In this document: positions 58,467 to 64,000 of the stretch, piece after piece
Layout of the letters: the number at the start of each line of letters is the position of its first letter
How positions within the stretch are numbered: the first letter of the stretch is position 1
Assembly: GCA_022041995.1 (NCBI GenBank)
Contig: CP074381.1
Location: 124,001 to 188,000, forward strand
Source: Cupriavidus necator
Lineage (GTDB): Bacteria; Pseudomonadota; Gammaproteobacteria; Burkholderiales; Burkholderiaceae
Direction of reading: 5' to 3'
DNA length: 64,000 bases
Notes under the pieces: generated by a model
Databases searched by the model: none
Told to the model about the DNA's origin: nothing
What the model saw: only the letters and a program-made list of their open reading frames with translations
Program-made: the position numbers and the translations under genes

Positions 58467-58892
58467 ATGAGTAGCCCAATCGCCACTTTTCTCCGTGCGC
58501 TTCGTTTGCGTAGTGGCATGCGTCAGCATGATCTAGCTAAGCTGCTGGGTTACGAGCAGGCGTACGTGTCCGCCATCGAACTTGGAACCAAGCCGCCGAG
58601 TGAAGAGTTTCTGGGAAAGCTCGACAGAAGTCTGTCTCTCAATGAGCGCGACAACCTGGAAATGCGGCTCGCGGCAGAAAAGTCGAGGCGGCGCTTTGTG
58701 CTTCCTGCGGATGTACCAACAGAGACGTACCTGCTATGCCACGAGCTTTGGGAAAAGATTGACCGGCTGTATCCGGCTCAGATCCGGGCCATACGTGACC
58801 TGGTTCGGATTGATGAGCTTCTTGCGGACGAGCCTACGTACGGCCCGGCACGTTTGCGCCGACGTAAAGCAAAGGAGGATGCCGAAATGTAA
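58467..58892 (+). CDS. XRE-family helix-turn-helix regulator
   Basis: The 141-residue protein (from ATG at 58467) begins SSPIATFLRALRLRSGMRQHDLAKLLGYEQAYVSAIELG in pieces typical of an XRE helix-turn-helix at residues 5-58, followed by a helical C-terminal half (ETYLLCHELWEKIDRLYPAQIRAIRDLVRI) likely to be for dimerisation. Open codons upstream to 58389 have no regulator character. It is divergent from the small ORF and exonuclease, like the regulator of a toxin-antitoxin or defence cassette. Confidence 0.75.
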   Translation: MSSPIATFLRALRLRSGMRQHDLAKLLGYEQAYVSAIELGTKPPSEEFLGKLDRSLSLNERDNLEMRLAAEKSRRRFVLPADVPTETYLLCHELWEKIDRLYPAQIRAIRDLVRIDELLADEPTYGPARLRRRKAKEDAEM

Positions 58893-59658
58893 AAACGGGA
58901 CAAACCTTGGCGGCTTGCCCCGTCGCTGACCTCGCTTGGAGGCCGATACTTCCTGTTGGCGCTTGAAGTATCCCTCCTCGTCGTCGGCTGGTCAAGACCG
59001 CCCATTCGTCGATCGTCGGTTAACTTCGGTTTGGCTTTGGGAATTACAACCCAAAGAGGGAAGTTATTACGCCCTAAAAATTGAAGTTTTCTTGGCGACG
59101 TCCTCACATGGGCGCCGCCGGCCGGCGGTCGTCTCACAAAAGCGACAAGGGACCTACTATGGCAGACCACAGTTCGCCTACACCGAATATCCCGGGAAGG
59201 CATCTCTTCCAGTCTCAACTTCCATATCAAAGCGTCCGTACCCTATCGCGGTGCGTCGGGAGTTGAAATGCTTGCGAACGTGCTTGTAGTACTTCGCTTG
59301 CAGTGCAACGGGACGGCCAAGACTCGCCGAACAACCTGAGCTAGGAGGAGCCATGTAAAAACAAAAGCGCCACAGACCTGGGGTCTGCAGCGCTCTCTGG
59401 CGGAATCTCGGTAGAGACCCTGCTTCGCAAAGCCAGTCTCTCCCCTCCCGCCTAAAGCGTCAAGTCTCCCGTTTGTTTCTTTCTAGCCGACAGCCACTGG
59501 CTTGACCGTTCGTGGTCAAGCCAGTGCCGCCGCTCGTGCGTTCCACACGAATCCAGGACAGCCATATGTCGTCTGGCAGGAGTGCTGCACGCTCAAAACC
59601 TGTATGCCGTTGCCGCGTCAGTGCGTGAATCACTGAGGCAGCAGGCTGGGAGATCTAT
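58893..59658. other. Non-coding region with hairpins, presumed Tn7-like transposon end upstream of tnsA
   Basis: No convincing gene lies in these 766 bases. Visible structure: AGGAGG...ATGTAAAAAC occurs twice (58887-58896 and 59353-59362), each followed by hairpin-forming sequence. After the second copy, CAGACC-TGG-GGTCTG sits inside a CGCCA/TGGCG stem, then AGAGAC/GTCTCT, then CACTGGCTTGACC and GGTCAAGCCAGTG (about 59496-59527) as a perfect 13-bp stem with loop GTTCGT. In Tn7-type elements the right end lies just before tnsA, so the transposon boundary and TnsB sites are expected here, but I could not identify a repeated 20-base TnsB site or a terminal TGT with confidence. Confidence 0.45.
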
Positions 59659-60294
59659 ATGCCTGTACGCAAAGTCATTACACGACGCTCTAACCATTTC
59701 AGAGCGTATATCCCGTCACTAAAGAACGGGCATCCAACGCAATGCGAATCAATGCTTGAGGGCAAATTCATCCGCTTGTGCGAGTTGTCTCCCCTGGTGC
59801 GCAGCTACGAAGTTCAGCCTTCATTCGAGCAGATCTCTGTGGGTGACTGCCCGGAGAAATATGTCCCGGATGTGCGTGTCCGCTTCGTAGACGGTGCGGA
59901 GGGGTGGTTCGAAGTGAAACCTGACGTCCGCCTCAAATCAGAGCGGGTGGCGCGACGTCTGGCCGCGGCTGCTGTCCACTTTGCTCAATCTGGTCGACGG
60001 TTCCGCGTAGTCACAGACAAGCAGTTGGATACGGAACCTCGCGCCTCAAACGTGCTGGAGGTGATGTATCAACGCCGAGCGCCCCTCACCAGCGTCGAGC
60101 TCGAGCGCTTTCGCCACAAGCTTAGGAGCGAGTCTCCTCAGACGATGTCGGATTTCACTTCGATGGTTGGCCATTGTGATGCTTGGCGTCTACTGGGGCT
60201 GGGTATCGTGGGTGTTGATCTCGACCAGCCAATCGTTCCGGACGCTGTTATCTATCTTGAAGGAGGGCATCGTCATGCAGACATTTTCGCTTAG
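59659..60294 (+). CDS. tnsA: TnsA-like transposon endonuclease
   Basis: The 211-residue protein has the TnsA nuclease core: Glu in CESMLEGKF near residue 34, then PSFEQI, YVPDVRVRF (Asp near 71) and GWFEVKPD (Glu and Lys near 84-86), which is the E...D...ExK metal-binding set of this restriction-enzyme-like fold. TnsA cuts the 5' ends of a Tn7-like transposon so that it leaves by cut-and-paste rather than replicative joining. The C-terminal part should contact TnsC. Its 3' end overlaps tnsB by 20 bases, and a GGGAG site precedes the ATG. Confidence 0.85.
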   Translation: MPVRKVITRRSNHFRAYIPSLKNGHPTQCESMLEGKFIRLCELSPLVRSYEVQPSFEQISVGDCPEKYVPDVRVRFVDGAEGWFEVKPDVRLKSERVARRLAAAAVHFAQSGRRFRVVTDKQLDTEPRASNVLEVMYQRRAPLTSVELERFRHKLRSESPQTMSDFTSMVGHCDAWRLLGLGIVGVDLDQPIVPDAVIYLEGGHRHADIFA

Positions 60295-62245
60295 AGCGCG
60301 ACTAAGTGTTCTTCTTAATGGCAGGCGATTGGTGCTCGCAAATCGGCTGATGGACAGGCGGCTCGCGTTCAAGGATGACTTTGGCGAGCCAGTCGTGCTC
60401 ACTGAAGCCGAGTTCTATCGACTCTATGAGCAGCGGGAACTGGCTCTTGATCCGGCGCAGCCTTATATCGACACCATTCCCCTGATCAGGAACGCGCCGC
60501 CAGATCTGACCTGTTTTCCCAAAGCGCACTCAGATGAGGCGCTGCGCCGACGGTCTTACCTCGAGGCGCTCTTCCAGCCAGATGGTTCGAGGTTGCCCAA
60601 CGACCATGAGCTTCGCAAGCGCTTAATGGCAATCCATGCGGTGATCCACGATGCCAAGCAGCCGCCTTCACCGCTAACCGTGCGGCGCTGGGCACGTCGC
60701 TATCGCACAATGTGTGTCGTTCAGCTTGTTCCTCAGCACTGCAAGAAGGGCCGCGCCGCCGTCATCCGAGGCGAGCTAGAAGATCTGCTCCAAATATGCC
60801 TCGAGGAGTCATACCTCAAGCCCGAGCGGCCAACCATCAGGCAAGTCTATGAGGATCTTCGGTCGCGTGTGGATGGCGTGAATAGAGGGCGTTTGCCATC
60901 TCAGCAGGTGAGACTACCGTCTGAAATGACGCTTAGACGCTATGTCGATCGACTGGATCAATATCAGGTCGACTGCGAGCGACTCGGAAAACATGCGGCG
61001 GACAAGAAGCACCGCAACGCAACGGGCCAATTGAGGGTCGACAAAATCCTTGAGCGCTGGGAGATCGATCACACGTTGCTGGACGTGCTTATCGTCGACC
61101 CGAAAAGTGGTGAGGTCATTGGTCGTCCGTACATCACGGTCATACTCGATCGCCATAGCCGTATGATCATGGCGTTCTTTATTCACTTATCCGCACCGAA
61201 CACCGAAAGTGTTCTTCGAACCATCGAGCGAGCTATCCGCCCAAAACATGCATGGCTGGCAAACTATCCGATGGTCCTCAATGAGTGGCGTGCTCGTGGG
61301 CTGCCTCGCTACATCGTTCCTGACAACGCCGCAGAGTTTCATGCGCATGGACTGATCTTAGCGTTCAACGAACTCGGTATCGAGGTTCTGTTTCCCCGTT
61401 CCCGAGGTCCGGAGATGAAGGGCGCGGTAGAGCGATTCTTTCGCACTATGGCGGAGGATTTGATTCATCGTTTGCCGGGGACGACCTTCTCCAATACGCG
61501 AGAGCGCGGTGATTACCCCTCAGAGAAGTTGGCTTGCCTCACGCTCACTGATCTCGAGTCAGCGGTCATGAAGTGGATAGTCGATCGTTATCTCCAAAAG
61601 CCTCATCGCGGTTTGGGTGGTCTCACGCCAGCCAAGGCCTGGGAGCAAGGTGAGCTTGAGCGTCCTCCGCTTTTGCCCCTAGATCTGGATGAGCTTGAGT
61701 GCGTTCTTTCTCATCGGGCAGACGTACGCCTTCATCACTATGGAGTCGAGGTCGATCGACAGCAGTACCACTCAGCGGAGCTTTCCGAACTGCGTTTGCG
61801 TTTAGGGAAAGAAGCGCGAGTTGACGTTCGCTTTCGTGATGAGTTGGGTCATGTATGGGTGCGCGATTCCGGGCGCAATCTCTTCCTGCAGGTGCCCAAC
61901 AAGGATTCGAGGATGGTTGGGATGAGCCGAGACGTCTACAGCGCAGCTCGGCAGCGGGCCAAGGAACTCAGTGGAAATCCCAGTAACCCTGATGCAGTCT
62001 TTGAGGCCTATCGTCAAATCATGGCAGATGTTGAGTTGGCGAAGAGGTCCAACAAACTGCGCAAACGACGCTACGCCGCACAGATGGAGCTCGACAAGGA
62101 CGGCCATCAGCGCCAATGCAAACCGGCTGCAAACGAATCACTACCTGCTGCTCAGTCCACCCTTTTTGATTTCGAGTCACCGCCGCCGCCGCCGCTCGAG
62201 ATCCGGCCTCGGACCCTTCGCGCCATTCCAGGAGATCAATCATGA
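60275..62245 (+). CDS. tnsB: TnsB/TniA-like DDE transposase
   Basis: The 656-residue protein (from ATG at 60275 with an AAGGAGG site) has an N-terminal DNA-binding region and a retroviral-integrase-type core with Asp in WEIDHTLLDVLIVD (near 264), Asp in IVPDNAAEFHA (near 349) and Glu in GAVERFFRT (near 385), followed by the Mu-type C-terminal domain (RADVRLHHYGVEVDRQQYHS). A Pro-rich tail (FESPPPPPLEIRP) ends it, as in proteins that bind TnsC by their C-terminus. It cuts and joins the 3' ends. The stop overlaps the tnsC start (ATGA). Longer frames upstream overlap tnsA and are not used. Confidence 0.92.
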   Translation: MQTFSLRARLSVLLNGRRLVLANRLMDRRLAFKDDFGEPVVLTEAEFYRLYEQRELALDPAQPYIDTIPLIRNAPPDLTCFPKAHSDEALRRRSYLEALFQPDGSRLPNDHELRKRLMAIHAVIHDAKQPPSPLTVRRWARRYRTMCVVQLVPQHCKKGRAAVIRGELEDLLQICLEESYLKPERPTIRQVYEDLRSRVDGVNRGRLPSQQVRLPSEMTLRRYVDRLDQYQVDCERLGKHAADKKHRNATGQLRVDKILERWEIDHTLLDVLIVDPKSGEVIGRPYITVILDRHSRMIMAFFIHLSAPNTESVLRTIERAIRPKHAWLANYPMVLNEWRARGLPRYIVPDNAAEFHAHGLILAFNELGIEVLFPRSRGPEMKGAVERFFRTMAEDLIHRLPGTTFSNTRERGDYPSEKLACLTLTDLESAVMKWIVDRYLQKPHRGLGGLTPAKAWEQGELERPPLLPLDLDELECVLSHRADVRLHHYGVEVDRQQYHSAELSELRLRLGKEARVDVRFRDELGHVWVRDSGRNLFLQVPNKDSRMVGMSRDVYSAARQRAKELSGNPSNPDAVFEAYRQIMADVELAKRSNKLRKRRYAAQMELDKDGHQRQCKPAANESLPAAQSTLFDFESPPPPPLEIRPRTLRAIPGDQS

Positions 62246-63174
62246 ATGCATTGAGTGAATTCTCTCTTCGCCATCAGTTCATTAAGACGTCTCAAGTATC
62301 TTGGGCTTTCGATCGGCTGAGTGAGGTGCATCACGATGTCCTTAGCTCGCGAAGCAGTCGAGGGCTTATGGTGCTTGGGCCAAGCGGGGCCGGCAAAACC
62401 ACAACCGTAAGGGAGTACCTGAACACGGCATTTCCGCAGGTGTGTGTTCCCGGAAAATCATGTCGAGCGGTGCACGTGGAGATTCCGGCTTCGCCGACGC
62501 AGAAATCTCTCGCGACGTCGATATTGATTGGTCTTGGCGATCCTTTCGCAACAGCTCAGAGGCACCCCGCAGAACTGAAGATGGCCCGCGTCGCGACGCT
62601 TCTTCGGAATTTGCACACCGAAGTTTTAGTTCTCGACGAGGCGCAGCATCTTGTCGACTACAAGCGAAGCAGCACCTACGACGCCGCCGATTGGCTCAAG
62701 AATCTGATGAATAGTTCCGAAGTCACCGTCGTTCTTGTTGGGCTGAAGCGTGCTCGTCAACTGCTTTGGGCTAACGAGCAGTTGCGAAGAAGGTTCTCTG
62801 CCATCGTCGAACTTGAGCGATTCGGTTGGGCAACGATTGAGGACCAACGGCGATTTGCTTCCTTGGTATCCAGCATCGGGAGGATATTGCCCGTCCCAAC
62901 CGTTGACCTCACAGAGGGTGATACGTTGCACCGTCTTTATCACGCCAGCTTTGGCTTAATGGACTACCTGATCAAAAGTCTGGATCGTGCTGTATGGGCT
63001 GTTCGGAGCGGCCACGCAAGGGGTATCGATCGCGCAGTTCTCGCGCGTGCGTTTCGCGACGAGGTTTGGGCTGACGTACCTAAGAATAGGAACCCGTTTG
63101 CCGAAGAGTTTACTTTCACTCCGTTGATCGGAATTCACGAGCCCTTCGAAAACTTCGATATCACTTTGCGCTAG
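62242..63174 (+). CDS. tnsC: TnsC/TniB-like AAA+ transposition regulator
   Basis: The 310-residue protein has Walker A LGPSGAGKTTT (about residues 45-54), Walker B VLVLDEAQHLVD (about 129-140), sensor-1 type VVLVGLKRARQL and an arginine-finger-like LRRRFSAIVEL. This is the ATPase that polymerises on target DNA and recruits TnsA/TnsB. It starts four bases inside tnsB, so the two are translationally coupled. Confidence 0.92.
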   Translation: MNALSEFSLRHQFIKTSQVSWAFDRLSEVHHDVLSSRSSRGLMVLGPSGAGKTTTVREYLNTAFPQVCVPGKSCRAVHVEIPASPTQKSLATSILIGLGDPFATAQRHPAELKMARVATLLRNLHTEVLVLDEAQHLVDYKRSSTYDAADWLKNLMNSSEVTVVLVGLKRARQLLWANEQLRRRFSAIVELERFGWATIEDQRRFASLVSSIGRILPVPTVDLTEGDTLHRLYHASFGLMDYLIKSLDRAVWAVRSGHARGIDRAVLARAFRDEVWADVPKNRNPFAEEFTFTPLIGIHEPFENFDITLR

Positions 63175-63242
63175 CCCGCGCGGCCCGGTGTAAGCGCTGG
63201 GCCGCATCTGCATACTACATCCCATGGAGAACAATTCATCTT

Positions 63243-64000
63243 ATGTTTTGCCTGACCAGAGCGAAGGGGACATCTCAGGTTCCGCAGCCCGACGCAACAC
63301 TAGCGGGTGGGCGCGACGTTCGTCAGTGGTCGACACCATCTGTACCTCCGCCCGTTCAAGTCTCTCCCTATCCCTACGAGAGCTTTGAGAGTCTTATGTT
63401 CCGGGTGGCGGAGTGCAACGCCTTGGGCTCTGCTAGAGGCGCGCTCCGAGCGCTTGGTGCGCAATTTCCGAGACCGTCGCGCTATTGCTATAAGTATCTT
63501 AGTCCGTTACTTGGTATTGAACCTGCCACGTTGGCAGCGATAGTACCCACAGCAGTTGATGGGGACCTTCATATCCTGGGGCACCAACTTCTGCGTGACC
63601 GCCACATTGTTCGTCACGCCAGTCGTTTTTGCCCGATGTGTGTCTCGGAGCGCGGTTATGGTGCACTGGAATGGGGCCTTGCTCCGTATGCTGTCTGTGC
63701 CGAGCACGGTATCTACCTGGTTGACCGCTGTGCCTGCAATCCGCGGAGGTCTCTGAACATGTTTTTTCGCCACAGATACTTCACATGTGTATGTGGGGCC
63801 GACCTTCGCAACGCCGCTGTGGTTCCTGCAAGCTCTGCCGCATGCAAACTTGCCAAGGAGATTCGGCGACGATTTCGGCAGGAACCGGATCAACAGTTGG
63901 ATAGCGTGTTCCCGATATTGAATACGTGGCCCGAAGACGCGCATTTTGGCGATTTTCTCGACTTGATGATATGCCTTGGCAGCCTCGCGCGCGAGTCTAG
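63243..64000 (+). CDS. tniQ: TniQ/TnsD-family target-selection protein, 5' part
   Basis: The frame is open from ATG 63243 to the window edge (252 codons). After a Pro-rich start (TPSVPPPVQVSPYPYESFESLMFRVAE) comes the TniQ domain, with zinc-binding residues in CPMCVSERGYGALEW, AVCAEHGIYLVDRCAC and a later CVCG. TniQ/TnsD proteins bind the attachment site and bring TnsC to it. Whether this is a short TniQ or a long TnsD cannot be told because the C-terminus is outside. It lies 68 bases after tnsC. Confidence 0.85.
   Translation, partial: MFCLTRAKGTSQVPQPDATLAGGRDVRQWSTPSVPPPVQVSPYPYESFESLMFRVAECNALGSARGALRALGAQFPRPSRYCYKYLSPLLGIEPATLAAIVPTAVDGDLHILGHQLLRDRHIVRHASRFCPMCVSERGYGALEWGLAPYAVCAEHGIYLVDRCACNPRRSLNMFFRHRYFTCVCGADLRNAAVVPASSAACKLAKEIRRRFRQEPDQQLDSVFPILNTWPEDAHFGDFLDLMICLGSLARES

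Noticed and set aside
58893..59658. CRISPR array or TnsB-site array upstream of tnsA
   Set aside because: The hairpins are not regularly spaced identical repeats, and I could not find repeated ~20-base sites.

Overview
The window reads as the replication-origin region of a high-GC beta-proteobacterium of the Burkholderiaceae, most likely Cupriavidus. The reasons are the rpmH-rnpA-yidD-yidC / dnaA-dnaN-gyrB arrangement around an oriC, the DnaA type with a long Gly/Pro/Gln/His-rich linker, the DUF2957 lipoproteins and the strong G/C third-position codon bias. No rRNA, tRNA or CRISPR array was seen. All calls come from reading the sequence; no database search was run.

Layout. 1-9.4 kb: the 3' end of a TctA-type permease gene, an AbrB-like membrane protein, a PaaI thioesterase, a patatin phospholipase, a glutathione-reductase-like flavoprotein, a TctD/TctE-like two-component pair and a Tat-exported substrate-binding protein. 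8.6-15.9 kb: an AcrR-like repressor facing an AcrA-AcrB-OprM RND efflux operon, with an AcrR-type operator lying inside a recognisable promoter. 16.7-22.7 kb: OmpW, two tandem DUF2957 lipoproteins, a DUF1571-like exported protein and a TetR regulator. 22.9-31.1 kb: an oxidative gene set (GMC oxidoreductase and Tat partner, AraC regulator, BVMO-like flavin monooxygenase, SDR, alpha/beta hydrolase, ferritin-like diiron protein, rubredoxin). 31.3-40.9 kb: the origin and its core genes.

From about 40.9 kb to the end the DNA is lower in GC and is accessory. It holds a complete type 1 BREX phage-defence operon on the minus strand (brxR, brxA, brxB, brxC, pglX, pglZ, brxL). Its WYL regulator gene brxR is cut in two by an IS630-family element, and a perfect 25-bp palindrome lies upstream as a probable operator. 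Next come an XRE regulator, a small ORF and a DEDDh exonuclease with an unusual N-terminal domain. The window ends in the tnsA-tnsB-tnsC-tniQ genes of a Tn7-like transposon that runs off the edge.

Two points matter for a reader. First, five genes (the tctD-like regulator, the substrate-binding protein, yidC, gyrB and brxL) each lack exactly one base in a G/C run. Restoring one base gives a normal-length protein every time. Because yidC and gyrB are essential, these are most likely sequencing errors, so the split brxL is probably intact in the cell. Second, a ~700-bp dispersed repeat with long terminal inverted repeats occurs twice, and its central module is inverted between the copies.
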